A stretch of 64,000 nucleotides of DNA, taken from JBHYGK01 sp051859045. GTDB taxonomy: Bacteria; Pseudomonadota; Gammaproteobacteria; Xanthomonadales; Xanthomonadaceae. Shown here in pieces: positions 38,626 to 47,631 of this stretch; the first letter of the stretch is position 1; each line of letters opens with the position of its first letter. A model generated the notes under the pieces. The model saw nothing but the letters and a program-made list of their open reading frames with translations. It was not told where the DNA came from and did not search any database. Made by a program: the position numbers and the translations under genes. The stretch covers positions 5,929-69,928 of the forward strand of contig JBHYGK010000009.1 in assembly GCA_051859045.1 (NCBI GenBank), written 5' to 3'.

Positions 38626-40881
38626 TTATTCCTCGACGGGCCGCAGGTGCACTGCCGCGCCGCCGCTCGCCGCCAGCCACAGCTCCAGCGTGTCGGCGGA
38701 CGTCACCTCGCGGGTCTCGCGCACCATCGCGTAGGGCGCGGTGCGCCAGTCGGCGCCCTCGCCGTCGCGCCACAGCTCGGCCACGTAGCGCTGTCCCGGC
38801 GCCAGGAAGTCCAGCGGCAGGCGCAGCGTGCGGGCGTCGGCGTCGGTCAGCGCGCCGAGGTACCAGTCCTCGCCGCCGCGCGGCTGGCGGGCGATCGCGA
38901 CGAAGCGGCCCACCTCGCCGGCCAGCGCGCGGGTGTGCTCCCAGTCGGTGGGCACGCGGCGGATGAAGGCGAAGGCGTCGGGCCGTGCGGCGTAGTGCTC
39001 GGGCAGGTCGGCGGCCATGTGGATGGGGCTGTAGAGCACCACGTACAGGCTCAGCTCCTTGGCCAGGGTGTGCTGCACGCGGTTCGCCGCGTCCAGGCCG
39101 CCGTGGGCCAGGTTGACGATGCCCGGGGTGTAGTCCATCGGCCCGGCGAGCATGCGGGTGTAGGGCAGCAGCGCGACGTGCCCGGGCGGGTTCGGCGGCG
39201 TGCCCCAGGCGTTGTACTCCTGGCCGCGGGCGCCCTCGCGGCTCAGCCAGTTGGGGTAGGTGCGGCGCAGGCCGGTGTCCTTGATCGGCTCGTGGGCATT
39301 CAGGCTGATGCGGTGCTCGGCGGCGTGGCGCAGCGTGCGCAGGTGCTCCTCGACCATGAACTGGCCGTCGTGCCATTCGCGGCGCATCACGCCGTGCTCG
39401 TCGACGCGGCGGATCTGCCCGCCGTCGGCCACGTAGCCGGTCTTGACCTGGGTGATGCCCAGCCGCTCGTACAGCGCGAACGCCGCCTCGCGCTGGTCGG
39501 CGTAGCGGCTGACGTGGCCGGCGGTCTCGTGGTGGCCCACCAGGCGCACGCCGCGCTCGCGGGCATAGGTCGCCAGGCCCTCGATGTCGAAGTCGGGGTA
39601 GGCGCGGGTGAAGTCGAACTGGTCGCCGTTGTGGAACCAGTCGCCGTCCCAGCCCAGGTTCCAGCCCTCCACGAGCACGCCGTCGAAGCCGTTCTCCGCG
39701 GCGAAGTCGATGTAGCGCCGCGTGTTGGCGGTGGTGGCGCCGTGGGTGGGGCCGCTGCCCCAGGTCTCCACGCCCAGGTGCATGCCCCACCAGATGCCCA
39801 CGTACTTGCCCGGCCGCACCCAGCTCACGTCGCCGAGTGCATTCGGCTCGTTGAGGTTGAGCGTCAGCGTCGACGACAGCAGGCCCGCCGCGGTGGGCGA
39901 GACCTGCACGGTGCGCCAGGGCGTATGGAAGCCGGCGCGGGTGCGCACGCGGATGCCGTCGTGCCAGGGCGTGAGGTCGGCCTTGAGCACGCCGTCGCGC
40001 TGCTGGTCGATCACCATCGCGGCGTAGTCCACCAGCGCGGCCTCGTGGATGGCCAGGTGCACGCCGCTGGGCAGGCGCATGGTCATCGGCGTGTGCGCGC
40101 GGTCCATCTCGGCCAGCGGCGTCTCGCGGTAGAGGTACTCGTAGCGGTTCCAGCCGCGGCCGGGGATCCACCAGGCGGTGGTCTCGCGCGGCGCGGGGAT
40201 GCGGAACTCGGTCAGCTCGTCGGTGACGTGCAGCGCGTCCAGGCCTGGCTGCGCGGGCACCTCGTAGCGGAAGCCCAGGCCGTCGTCGAACACGCGCACG
40301 CGCAGGGTGAAGTGGTGGCCCTGCGCGCCCGTGGCGATCGCCGCATCGGCGGCACCCGCGTCGGCCGCGCCCTGTGCCGCGAGGCCCGGCGCGGTGTCCG
40401 CCAAGCTCGCGCGCTGCAGCCGCACGGCGAGCTCGCGGTGGTGGTCGCGCACCAGGCGCTGCTCGCCCCAGGGCTGCTCCCAGGTGGCGTCGGCCTCGGC
40501 GCGCTCGACGCCCGCGATCGCGAAGCCGGGGCCGAATTCCGGCGCCTGCACGAAGGCCAGGCCCAGCGCCGAGGGCTCCACCAGCGGCGCGCCGTCGTAG
40601 GTGGCCGACCAGCGCGCGGCGCCGGCGTCGTCGGACACCGTCACCACGAGGCGGCCGTCGGGCGAGGCCACCGAGGCCTCGGCGGCCAGGGCCATGGCCG
40701 CGGGCGCGGCGGGCAGGGCGAGGGCGGCGAGCAGCGCCAGCGCGGCGGCGGGGTGGCGGTGCAGGGCGCGCGGCGTGGATGTGAGCGGCGTGGATGCCAG
40801 CGGCGTGGATGCGAGCGATGTGCTTCGGCGCGGCGTGTGCGCCTGCGGCGTGCGTGCGGGCGGCGAGGGGGCGTGCGGCAT
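38626..40881 (-). CDS. Secreted glycoside hydrolase family 97 alpha-glucosidase-like
   Basis: 751 aa from the ATG at 40881 (GGAGG 6-8 nt upstream). Repetitive N-terminus (STSLASTPLASTPLTSTP) then a signal-like hydrophobic region. GH97 domains: beta-sandwich ASPDGRLVVTVSDDAGAARW and TAWWIPGRGWNRYEYLYRETPL, then a TIM barrel with WWGMHLGVETWGSG, GFDGVLVEGWNLGWDGDWFHNG, RLVGHHETAGHVSRY, ISLNAHEPIKDTG and YNAWGTPPN. The VEGWN and HHETAG sites carry glutamates, as in inverting SusB-type members. Acts on alpha-glucosides outside the cytoplasm. Confidence 0.88.
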   Translation of the reverse strand: MPHAPSPPARTPQAHTPRRSTSLASTPLASTPLTSTPRALHRHPAAALALLAALALPAAPAAMALAAEASVASPDGRLVVTVSDDAGAARWSATYDGAPLVEPSALGLAFVQAPEFGPGFAIAGVERAEADATWEQPWGEQRLVRDHHRELAVRLQRASLADTAPGLAAQGAADAGAADAAIATGAQGHHFTLRVRVFDDGLGFRYEVPAQPGLDALHVTDELTEFRIPAPRETTAWWIPGRGWNRYEYLYRETPLAEMDRAHTPMTMRLPSGVHLAIHEAALVDYAAMVIDQQRDGVLKADLTPWHDGIRVRTRAGFHTPWRTVQVSPTAAGLLSSTLTLNLNEPNALGDVSWVRPGKYVGIWWGMHLGVETWGSGPTHGATTANTRRYIDFAAENGFDGVLVEGWNLGWDGDWFHNGDQFDFTRAYPDFDIEGLATYARERGVRLVGHHETAGHVSRYADQREAAFALYERLGITQVKTGYVADGGQIRRVDEHGVMRREWHDGQFMVEEHLRTLRHAAEHRISLNAHEPIKDTGLRRTYPNWLSREGARGQEYNAWGTPPNPPGHVALLPYTRMLAGPMDYTPGIVNLAHGGLDAANRVQHTLAKELSLYVVLYSPIHMAADLPEHYAARPDAFAFIRRVPTDWEHTRALAGEVGRFVAIARQPRGGEDWYLGALTDADARTLRLPLDFLAPGQRYVAELWRDGEGADWRTAPYAMVRETREVTSADTLELWLAASGGAAVHLRPVEE
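40770..40818. repeat. Three tandem 15-bp units in the GH97 signal region
   Basis: AGCGGCGTGGATG followed by TG, CC or CG recurs three times. Within the GH97 frame this gives repeats of STPLA-type residues before the hydrophobic segment. Copy number variation is possible. Confidence 0.6.
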
Positions 40882-40951
40882 GGAACCTCCGGCGTCTCCC
40901 GCGGCGCGGGGCCCCGCGACCCTAGTCCCCGGGGTCGCGCGCGGGCAATCG

Positions 40952-40969
40952 GCTGCATTCGTATGCAGC
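40952..40969. promoter_or_regulatory. Dyad between divergent GH97 and lipoprotein genes
   Basis: GCTGCAT TCGT ATGCAGC: 7-bp arms, 4-bp loop, in the divergent promoter region. Could bind a LacI/GntR-like regulator, but no such gene is adjacent. Confidence 0.45.
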
Positions 40970-41023
40970 GGCCATGCGATGCTTCCGGCCATGCCGCCCT
41001 CGCGGCCCGCCCAGGAGCCCCCG

Positions 41024-41458
41024 ATGCCGATCCCCGCCCGTCCCGCCTCCCCGTCCCGCGCCGCGGCGCTGCGCGCCGGGCTCCTCGCGCTGGCGGCCGC
41101 CGCCGCGCTGGCGGGCTGCGCGATGGTCGACGGCGCGACCCGCATCGCCTATGCGCTGGAGTCCGGCGTGCGCCTGCTGGGCCCGGAGGAGGGCGCGACG
41201 ATGGTCCTCGAGGGCCTCGGCCCCAGCGACGGCGACACCTGCACCGCGGCCTACCGCGCCCAGTTCGACCGCGTCGGCGCGCTGGTCGTGTGGTGCATGG
41301 ACGCCGCCGGCGCCGTGGCCAGCAGCCACTCCACCAGCTACCACGCGCGCTTCGTCGACACGGCCGACACCGTGCTGGTGGAGAAGGCCGCGGGCGAGAC
41401 CCTGGCCATCACGCTCGAGCGTCGCGGCGAGCGCCCGGTGATCACCGCGGTGCGCTGA
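41024..41458 (+). CDS. Small lipoprotein of unknown function
   Basis: 144 aa. Signal peptide with lipobox LAGCAM at about res 30. The body (RIAYALESGVRLLGPEEGATMVLEGLGPSDGDTCTAAYRAQFDRVGALVVWCMDAAGAVASSHSTSYHARFVDTADTVLVEKAAGETLAITLERRG) looks like a compact beta fold with a disulfide. AGGAG precedes the ATG. Convergent with the BrnTA pair. Unrecognised. Confidence 0.62.
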   Translation: MPIPARPASPSRAAALRAGLLALAAAAALAGCAMVDGATRIAYALESGVRLLGPEEGATMVLEGLGPSDGDTCTAAYRAQFDRVGALVVWCMDAAGAVASSHSTSYHARFVDTADTVLVEKAAGETLAITLERRGERPVITAVR

Positions 41459-41464
41459 GCGCGC

Positions 41465-41737
41465 TCAGCCCGCGCCCAGCTCCTCGCGCAGGACCTGGCG
41501 CAGCACCTCGACGGTGAGCGGGCGGGTGTCGGCCCGTGCGGCCGCGCGATCGTCGGCGATCGCCTCGCGCAGCGCGGCGTTGAGCAGGGTCTGGTAGCCG
41601 CGCCCCTCGGCCTCGGACAGCGCCCGGAAATGGGCCAGCACGTCGTCGTCGAGCATGATCGTGATCCGCGTCTTGCCCGGCGAGGGCAGGACGGCGCCGC
41701 GCGTGGCATTCGAGAAGTCGTAGTGCTTGCGCATCAA
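41465..41737 (-). CDS. brnA: BrnA-family antitoxin
   Basis: 90 aa. BrnA tail pattern KTRITIMLDDDVLAHFRALSEAEGRGYQTLLNAALREAI is the ribbon-helix-helix domain. Binds BrnT and represses the operon. The second Met (41734) may be the true start. Overlaps brnT by 4 bp. Confidence 0.88.
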   Translation of the reverse strand: MMRKHYDFSNATRGAVLPSPGKTRITIMLDDDVLAHFRALSEAEGRGYQTLLNAALREAIADDRAAARADTRPLTVEVLRQVLREELGAG

Positions 41738-42009
41738 TAGGGCTCCGCTTCGCTGGGGCTGGCGCGGCGCGCCGAGATCAGGCGGAGGCGCCCGCCGCGT
41801 TCGACATGGACCACGACGAGCAGCCGGCCCTTGGCGTCCATCCCGAGGGTGACGAAACGCGCCTCGGCGATCGCATCCGGGTCCTCGATGGTCAGCGCGC
41901 GCGGGTCCCGCAGTGCCTGTTCGGCGTCCGCGAAGTGCACGCGGTGCTTCGCGAGATTGGCGCGGGCCTTCGCGGGGTCGTAGTCGATGTCAGGCGGCAG
42001 AATATGCAT
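41734..42009 (-). CDS. brnT: BrnT-family ribonuclease toxin
   Basis: 91 aa. DYDPAKARANLAKHRVHFADAEQALRDPRALTIEDPD, then ARFVTLGMDAKGRLLVVVHVERGGRLRLISARRASPSEAEPY. The motif order (K-A-x-x-N-x-x-K-H-x-V-x-F and R-L-I-S-A-R-x-A-x-x-x-E) is diagnostic of BrnT. Confidence 0.9.
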   Translation of the reverse strand: MHILPPDIDYDPAKARANLAKHRVHFADAEQALRDPRALTIEDPDAIAEARFVTLGMDAKGRLLVVVHVERGGRLRLISARRASPSEAEPY

Positions 42010-42020
42010 TCAATATGCAT
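42001..42020 (-). promoter_or_regulatory. Direct repeat at the brnT start (probable BrnA operator)
   Basis: AATATGCAT occurs at 42001-42009 and 42012-42020, an 11-bp period, right at the brnT ATG. TTGACC at 42023-42028 on the minus strand may be a -35 box. Each ATGCAT is itself palindromic. Confidence 0.5.
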
Positions 42021-42157
42021 AAGGTCAAGCCGGTGCGCTGGAGCCGGCGCCAGGCCCGTGGGGGCCTGGAAAGCGTGATGGCCGGAGCCGTCGCCCGGCG
42101 TCGGCGGCACGCGCGGCGTCCCGTCGGCGATCCCTGCGCGCGCGCCGCCCACGAACG

Positions 42158-42183
42158 ACGACGGGGCCCGAAGGCCCCGTCGT
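42158..42183 (-). terminator. Strong hairpin with a TTCG loop
   Basis: Stem of 11 bp ACGACGGGGCC / GGCCCCGTCGT with loop CGAA (TTCG on the minus strand), located after the yccA stop. No clear T-run. A transcription end or RNA-stabilising structure for yccA. Confidence 0.6.
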
Positions 42184-42226
42184 CTTGCCGCATGGCGCAG
42201 GCCGGGCGCGGGGCCCGGCGCGGCGC

Positions 42227-42985
42227 TCAGTCGCGCGACTGCAGCTTCGAGAGCAGGCGCAGGATCTCGAGGTACAGCCACACCAGGGTGACCATCAGGC
42301 CGAACGCGCCGTACCACTCCATGTGCTTCGGCGCGCCCTGCTCGGCGCCGCTCTCGATGAAATCGAAGTCCAGCACCAGGTTCAGCGCCGCGATCACCAC
42401 CACGAACAGGCTGAAGCCGATGCCCATCAGGCCGCTCTCGTGGATGAAGGGGATCGAGATGTCGGTGAACAGGCGCAGGCCCATGTTCACCAGGTACAGC
42501 AGGAAGATGCCGCCGGTGGCCGCGGCCACGCCCAGCTTGAAGTTCTCGGTGGCCTGGATCAGGCCCGAGCGGTAGGCCATCAGCAGCGCGGCCAGCACGC
42601 CGAAGGTCAGGCCCACGGCCTGCATCACGATGCCCGGCATGCGCGCCTCGAAGATCGCCGAGATGGCGCCCACGAACACGCCCTGCGCCAGCGCGTAGGC
42701 CGGGGCCAGCACCGGCGCCCAGGTCTGCTTGAAGGCCAGCGTGATCGCGATGACCAGCGACACCACCGCGCCGCCCAGCGCCAGCGGCATCACGATCGAG
42801 GGCTCGCCCTTGGTGACGCCCATGGCCTCGAACCAGGCCCAGGTGGCGGTGATCAGCAGCAGGGCCAGCAGGAGCGCGGTCTTGTTGACCGTGCCGGCGA
42901 TCGTCATGCGCTGGCTGTCGTCGCCGGAGACGACGGTGCCGCTGAAGGTGTCGAGCTTGAGGACCGGGTTGCCGCTGCGCATCAT
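42227..42985 (-). CDS. Bax inhibitor-1/YccA family membrane protein
   Basis: 252 aa from the ATG at 42985 (AAGGAGG 7-13 nt upstream). Seven hydrophobic helices, ending FVVVIAALNLVLDFDFIESGAEQGAPKHMEWYGAFGLMVTLVWLYLEILRLL; the conserved Asp-rich YccA C-terminus is present. YccA-like proteins modulate FtsH and act as pH-sensitive ion channels. Alone. Confidence 0.9.
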   Translation of the reverse strand: MMRSGNPVLKLDTFSGTVVSGDDSQRMTIAGTVNKTALLLALLLITATWAWFEAMGVTKGEPSIVMPLALGGAVVSLVIAITLAFKQTWAPVLAPAYALAQGVFVGAISAIFEARMPGIVMQAVGLTFGVLAALLMAYRSGLIQATENFKLGVAAATGGIFLLYLVNMGLRLFTDISIPFIHESGLMGIGFSLFVVVIAALNLVLDFDFIESGAEQGAPKHMEWYGAFGLMVTLVWLYLEILRLLSKLQSRD

Positions 42986-43075
42986 GGATCTGACCTCCTT
43001 GTGGATGCGCCGGAGCATACCGGCGCGGCGTGTCGGGTTGAAGCGGGCCGGGGCCGGGTGGGGGCGGGCGCCCCC

Positions 43076-43903
43076 TCAGCCCACGTGCCGCAGCACGGTC
43101 AGCGGCCCCCGCCCCGGGCGGTAGCCCCGGGCCAGGGCCTCGTGCAGGTAGTCCGCGGCCGCGCCGACCGCGTCGGGCAGGGTGTCGCCGCGGGCCAGCA
43201 GCGCGGCGATCGCGGCGGCCAGGGTGCAGCCGGTGCCGTGGCCCTCGACGGCCAGCCGCGGATGCTCGAACTCGTGCAGGGCGTCGCCGTCCTGCAGCCG
43301 GTCCACCACCGGGTCGCCGTCCAGGTGCCCGCCCTTGAGCAGCACCGCGGCCGGGCCCAGCGCCAGCAGTTCCAGCAGCGCGTCCTCGGCGTCCTCGCCG
43401 TCGGCGATGGCGCGGCCCAGCAGCAGCGCGGCCTCGGGGATGTTCGGCGTGAGCACGCTGGCCAGCGGCAGCAGCCGCTCGCGCATCGCCTCCAGCGCCG
43501 CCGGCTCCAGCAGCACCGCGCCGGAGCTGGCGATCATCACCGGGTCGAGCACCACGTGCGCCGGCCGCCAGTGCTCCAGCGCGTCGGCCACCGCGTGGAT
43601 GACCTCGGCGTTGGCCAGCATGCCCAGCTTCACCGCGCGCACGTCGAAGTCCTCGAAGCAGGCGTCGAGCTGCGCGCGCAGGAAGGCCACCGGCGGCACG
43701 TGCACGGCCGTGACGCCGCGGGTGTGCTGGGCGGTGAGCGCGGTGATCGCGCTCAGCCCGTGCACGCCCATCGCCGCGAAGGCCTTGAGGTCGGCCTGGA
43801 TGCCGGCGCCGCCGCCGCTGTCGGAGCCGGCGATGGTGAGTGCGCTGGGCGGGCGGGCCTCGCCCGCGTCCGCGCCGTCGCCGGGCAGGACGCCCGCCGT
43901 CAC
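43076..43903 (-). CDS. thiD: Hydroxymethylpyrimidine/phosphomethylpyrimidine kinase
   Basis: Thiamine pathway: phosphorylates HMP and then HMP-P. 275 aa starting at GTG 43903 which overlaps the PhoH gene's stop. Motifs: [79 protein letters not shown] and the anion hole [21 protein letters not shown]. Confidence 0.93.
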   Translation of the reverse strand: MTAGVLPGDGADAGEARPPSALTIAGSDSGGGAGIQADLKAFAAMGVHGLSAITALTAQHTRGVTAVHVPPVAFLRAQLDACFEDFDVRAVKLGMLANAEVIHAVADALEHWRPAHVVLDPVMIASSGAVLLEPAALEAMRERLLPLASVLTPNIPEAALLLGRAIADGEDAEDALLELLALGPAAVLLKGGHLDGDPVVDRLQDGDALHEFEHPRLAVEGHGTGCTLAAAIAALLARGDTLPDAVGAAADYLHEALARGYRPGRGPLTVLRHVG

Positions 43904-45309
43904 AAGGCCTCCGACGCGAAGTCCGCCAGCCGCGAGCGCTCGCCGCGGCGCAGGGTGATGTGCGCGCTGTGCGCCCAGCCCTTGAAGCGGTCCACCGCGT
44001 AGGTCAGGCCCGAGGTCGTCTCGGTGAGGTAGGGCGTGTCGATCTGCTCGACGTTGCCCAGGCAGATGATCTTGGTGCCCGGGCCGGCGCGGGTGATCAG
44101 GGTCTTCATCTGCTTGGGCGTGAGGTTCTGCGCCTCGTCGATGATCAGCCAGCGGGTGAGGAAGGTGCGCCCGCGCATGAAGTTCATCGCGCGGATCTTG
44201 ATCCGGCTGGCCAGCAGGTCGTTGGTGGCCGCGCGGCCCCAGCTGCCGCCCTCGTCGGAGTGCGTGAGCACCTCGAGGTTGTCGGTCAGCGCGCCCATCC
44301 ACGGCGTCATCTTCTCCTCCTCGGTGCCGGGCAGGAAGCCGATGTCCTCGCCCACGCTGACCGTGGCGCGGGTCATGATGATCTCGCGGTAGCGCTGGGC
44401 GTCCATGGTCTGCGCCAGGCCCGCGGCCAGCGCCAGCAGGGTCTTGCCGGTGCCGGCGGTGCCCAGCAGGGTCACGAAGTCGATGTCGGGGTCCATCAGC
44501 GCGTTGAGCGCGAAGTTCTGCTCGCGGTTGCGCGCGGTGATGCCCCACACCGCGTGCTGCGGGTGCCAGTAGTCGTCGACGATCTGCAGCACCGCGCGGT
44601 GCTCGTCGATCTTGGCCACCCGCAGCGCGGTCTCGTCGCCGTCGTCGTCGCCGTTGCCGAGGTAGAGGTACTCGTTGGGGTGCCAGGCCTCGTCCTCGAG
44701 GAGCTTGATCTCGTAGTAGGTGCGGCCCTTCTCGGTCCAGCTGCGCAGGTCGTTGGCGTGGCGCTCCCAGAAGTCGGCGGGCAGCGCCGAGTGGCCGGCG
44801 TAGAGCAGGCTGAAGTCGTCGAGCGCGCGGTCGTTCTCGTAGTCCTCGGCGGCGACGCCGGCGATCGAGGCCTTGATGCGCAGGTTGATGTCCTTCGACA
44901 CCAGCACCACCGGGATGCCCGGCTCCTCCTCGCGCAGCGCGAGGATGGCGCCGAGGATCTGGTTGTCCGGGATCACGGCGCCGAAGCGCCCGGCGATGTC
45001 GACCGGCTTGACCTGGAAACGCAGCTTGCCGATCTGGTGGCCGCCGCGCAGCTTCAGGCCCTGCGGGTGCACCAGCGCCAGGCCCTCCTCGATCCCGCGC
45101 CCGCCGTGCGCCACCACCAGCTCGTTGAGGAAGCGGCTGACCTGGCGGGCGTTGCGGGCCGCGTCGTTCATGCCCTTCTTGCCGTTGTCGAGCTCCTCCA
45201 GGACCATCATCGGCAGGTAGACGTCGTGCTCCTCGAACTTGAAGAGCGCGGTCGGGTCGTGCATCAGCACGTTGGTGTCCAGCACGTAGATCCGCTTGCT
45301 ACGGGTCAT
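43900..45309 (-). CDS. PIN-PhoH ATPase/ribonuclease-type protein
   Basis: 469 aa. N-terminal PIN nuclease domain ([15 protein letters not shown], with acidic residues [10 protein letters not shown], and a distal Asp in [12 protein letters not shown]) is followed by a PhoH ATPase with Walker [16 protein letters not shown] and Walker [16 protein letters not shown]-PhoH pairs are RNA helicase-ribonucleases; YlaK-like. Start ATG 45309 has GAGGAG 5-10 nt before it. Confidence 0.9.
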   Translation of the reverse strand: MTRSKRIYVLDTNVLMHDPTALFKFEEHDVYLPMMVLEELDNGKKGMNDAARNARQVSRFLNELVVAHGGRGIEEGLALVHPQGLKLRGGHQIGKLRFQVKPVDIAGRFGAVIPDNQILGAILALREEEPGIPVVLVSKDINLRIKASIAGVAAEDYENDRALDDFSLLYAGHSALPADFWERHANDLRSWTEKGRTYYEIKLLEDEAWHPNEYLYLGNGDDDGDETALRVAKIDEHRAVLQIVDDYWHPQHAVWGITARNREQNFALNALMDPDIDFVTLLGTAGTGKTLLALAAGLAQTMDAQRYREIIMTRATVSVGEDIGFLPGTEEEKMTPWMGALTDNLEVLTHSDEGGSWGRAATNDLLASRIKIRAMNFMRGRTFLTRWLIIDEAQNLTPKQMKTLITRAGPGTKIICLGNVEQIDTPYLTETTSGLTYAVDRFKGWAHSAHITLRRGERSRLADFASEAL

Positions 45310-45412
45310 CGAGACTCCTCGGGGGCTGCGCAGGGACACGCCGCCCGGTCGCGCGCGGCGGCCAGGCGGGAGGGGTGGGGCACGGGGGGCGTCACCGGTG
45401 GGTCGGGCCGGC

Positions 45413-45880
45413 TCAGGACTGCAGCCGCGTGAGCGCGGCGAGCACCGCGTCGGCGTGGCCGGGGACCTTCACCCCCCGCCAGGCCTCGCGCACGACCCCG
45501 GTGGGGTCGATGAGGAAGGTCGAGCGCTCGATGCCGAGCACCGTCTTCCCGTACATATTCTTTTCCTTGATGACCTCGAACAGCCGGCACAGCGACTCGT
45601 CCGCGTCGCTCACCAGCTGGAACACGAAGCCCTGCTTGGCGCAGAAGTTCGCGTGGCTGCGGACCGAGTCGCGCGACACCCCCAGCACCTCGCACTTGGC
45701 GCGGCGCAGCTGCGGGTAGAGGCGGTTGAAGTCGAGGCCCTCGGTGGTGCAGCCCGGGGTGCTGTCCTTCGGGTAGAAGTACAGCACCAGCCATTCGCCG
45801 CGGTACTCGGTGAGGTCTGTCGTGGTCCCGTCGCCGAGGGCGAGGGGGTGGGACATCAGGCGGGTACCGGGTTCGATCAT
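45413..45880 (-). CDS. bcp: Bcp-type peroxiredoxin
   Basis: 155 aa. Reduces peroxides. Peroxidatic Cys in YFYPKDSTPGCTTEGLDFNRLYPQ; also VLGVSRDSVRSHANFCAKQGFVFQLVSD and TFLIDPTGVVREAWRGVKVPGH. The second Cys five residues after the peroxidatic one found in E. coli Bcp is absent, so it likely resolves through another Cys (NFC). Start at 45880. Confidence 0.9.
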   Translation of the reverse strand: MIEPGTRLMSHPLALGDGTTTDLTEYRGEWLVLYFYPKDSTPGCTTEGLDFNRLYPQLRRAKCEVLGVSRDSVRSHANFCAKQGFVFQLVSDADESLCRLFEVIKEKNMYGKTVLGIERSTFLIDPTGVVREAWRGVKVPGHADAVLAALTRLQS

Positions 45881-45949
45881 GGAAGGGCGGCCTCGTGGCG
45901 TGGGGGGCTCACAGCGTGCCGCGCGCCGGGTGGACGGCGCGCGAGGCCA

Positions 45950-46510
45950 TCAGAACTTCATCGGGTCCATGATGGCGTCGAGGTTGAGGTGGTCGCAGAA
46001 CTCGAGGAAGTCGTCGCGCAGCGCGGCGATGTGCATGCTCGAGGGGATGCCGATGGTGAGCTGGGCCGAGAACATGTCCGCGCCGGTCTGCATCGCGCGG
46101 TAGCGCGAGGAGTGCAGGCCCTCGACGGTGATGCCCTGGCGGTCGAAGAAGTCGGCCAGCTGGAACAGGATGCCGGGCTTGTCGGCGGCCACGACTTCCA
46201 CGATGTAGGGCAGCAGGTTCGACTGCGGGGCCTTCGGACCAGTGCGGTACCAGACCAGGCGCATGGACTCCTCGCGCTCCAGGCGGGTGAGCATGGCCTC
46301 GAGCTTGGCGATGGCGTCCCAGGAGCCCACGGCCAGCGCGGCCACCGAGACGTCGCGGCCCACGGTGGAGAGGCGGGCGTCGGCGAGGTTGCAGCCGCTG
46401 TCGGCGATGCGCCGGGTCACCGCCAGCAGGGGCGACTCCGGGTGCGTCGTGTAGGCGCTGATGAGGAGGTGGTTCTCGTTCGGGGAGGGGCGTGCTGCTT
46501 GGTCGCTCAA
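45950..46510 (-). CDS. gcvR: Glycine cleavage system regulator GcvR (two ACT domains)
   Basis: 186 aa. ACT domain 1 HLLISAYTTHPESPLLAVTRRIADSGCNLADARLSTVGRDVSVAALAVG, ACT domain 2 YIVEVVAADKPGILFQLADFFDRQGITVEGLHSSRY. GcvR modulates GcvA in E. coli; here no glycine-cleavage gene is nearby. Divergent from dapA by 152 bp and next to bcp, the E. coli neighbourhood (dapA-gcvR-bcp). Confidence 0.88.
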   Translation of the reverse strand: MSDQAARPSPNENHLLISAYTTHPESPLLAVTRRIADSGCNLADARLSTVGRDVSVAALAVGSWDAIAKLEAMLTRLEREESMRLVWYRTGPKAPQSNLLPYIVEVVAADKPGILFQLADFFDRQGITVEGLHSSRYRAMQTGADMFSAQLTIGIPSSMHIAALRDDFLEFCDHLNLDAIMDPMKF

Positions 46511-46662
46511 GGCGGGTGTCCGGAGGCTGCGTGGGGCGGCGGGTGGCCTCGACGCGCGTGCGCGTGGGGTGCGGGGGCAGCATACTTGTCACCGCTTCCG
46601 GGCGGCAACTATGATCCCGGCCCGCCGCGTCGCCGCCGACGCCCGCTCCGAAGGCCTTTCCC

Positions 46663-47565
46663 TTGCATCTTTCCGGCAGCATCACCGCGCTGGCGACGCC
46701 GTTCACGCCCGCCGGCGCCCTCGACCTCGAGGCCTGGGACGCGCTGATCGCGCGCCAGCTCGCCGCGGGCACCGCGGCCCTCGTCGTCGCGGGCTCCACC
46801 GGCGAGGCCGCCGCGCTCGAGGACGAGGAGATCGACACCCTGCTCGCGCGCGCCGTGGCGCTGGTCGCCGGCCGCGTGCCGGTGATCGCCGGCACCGGGC
46901 AGTCGAACACCGCCAAGACCATCCGCCAGACCCGCCGCGCCGCCGCCCTCGGCGCCGCCGCCGCGCTGGTGGTCACGCCGCCCTACGTGCGGCCCACCCA
47001 GGCCGGCCTGCTCGCGCACTACCGCGCGGTGGCCGACGAGGGCGGCCTGCCGGTGATCCTCTACAACGTGCCCGGCCGCACCGGCGTGGACATGCAGCCC
47101 GAGGTGTCGGCCGCGCTCGCGGGCCACCCGATGGTCGTGGGCATCAAGGAAGCCGTGGCCGATCCCGACCGGATGGCCGCGCTGCTGGCGCTCCAGGGCC
47201 CGGGCTTCGCGGTGCTCAGCGGCGACGACCCCACCGCGCTGCGCGCGCTGGAGGCCGGCGCCGACGGCGTGATCTCGGTGGCCTCCAACGTGGTGCCCGC
47301 GGCCTTCGCGCGCCTGGTGGCCCTGGGCCGCGCCGGCGAGCACGACGCCGCCGCCGGGCTCGACGCCCGCCTGCGCCCGGTCTACGACTTCCTGGGCTGC
47401 GAGCCCAATCCGATCCCGGTGAAGGCCCTGCTGGCCGGCTTGGGGATCGGCCACGGCCTGCGCCTGCCGCTGCTGCCGCTGGGCGAGGCCCACGCGGCCG
47501 ACCTGGCGCCCGTGCATGAACGCGTGCTCGCGCTCGAGCTCGAAGCCCTCGCCGCGAGGCGCTGA
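46663..47565 (+). CDS. dapA: 4-hydroxy-tetrahydrodipicolinate synthase
   Basis: 300 aa. Lysine/diaminopimelate pathway. SGSITALATPFTPAGALDL, Tyr/Thr site TPPYVRPTQAG, catalytic Tyr in LYNVPGRTGVDM and Schiff-base Lys in VVGIKEAVADPDRM. The first codon is TTG at 46663 (AAGG 10 nt upstream) giving (M)HLSGSITAL; no other start is near. A TTG start lowers expression. Confidence 0.93.
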   Translation: MHLSGSITALATPFTPAGALDLEAWDALIARQLAAGTAALVVAGSTGEAAALEDEEIDTLLARAVALVAGRVPVIAGTGQSNTAKTIRQTRRAAALGAAAALVVTPPYVRPTQAGLLAHYRAVADEGGLPVILYNVPGRTGVDMQPEVSAALAGHPMVVGIKEAVADPDRMAALLALQGPGFAVLSGDDPTALRALEAGADGVISVASNVVPAAFARLVALGRAGEHDAAAGLDARLRPVYDFLGCEPNPIPVKALLAGLGIGHGLRLPLLPLGEAHAADLAPVHERVLALELEALAARR

Positions 47566-47631
47566 GACGCCTACCATCCGAATCCCGGCCCGCCGTCGAG
47601 CGCGCCGCGACCGCCCCCTGGAGACTTCCGC

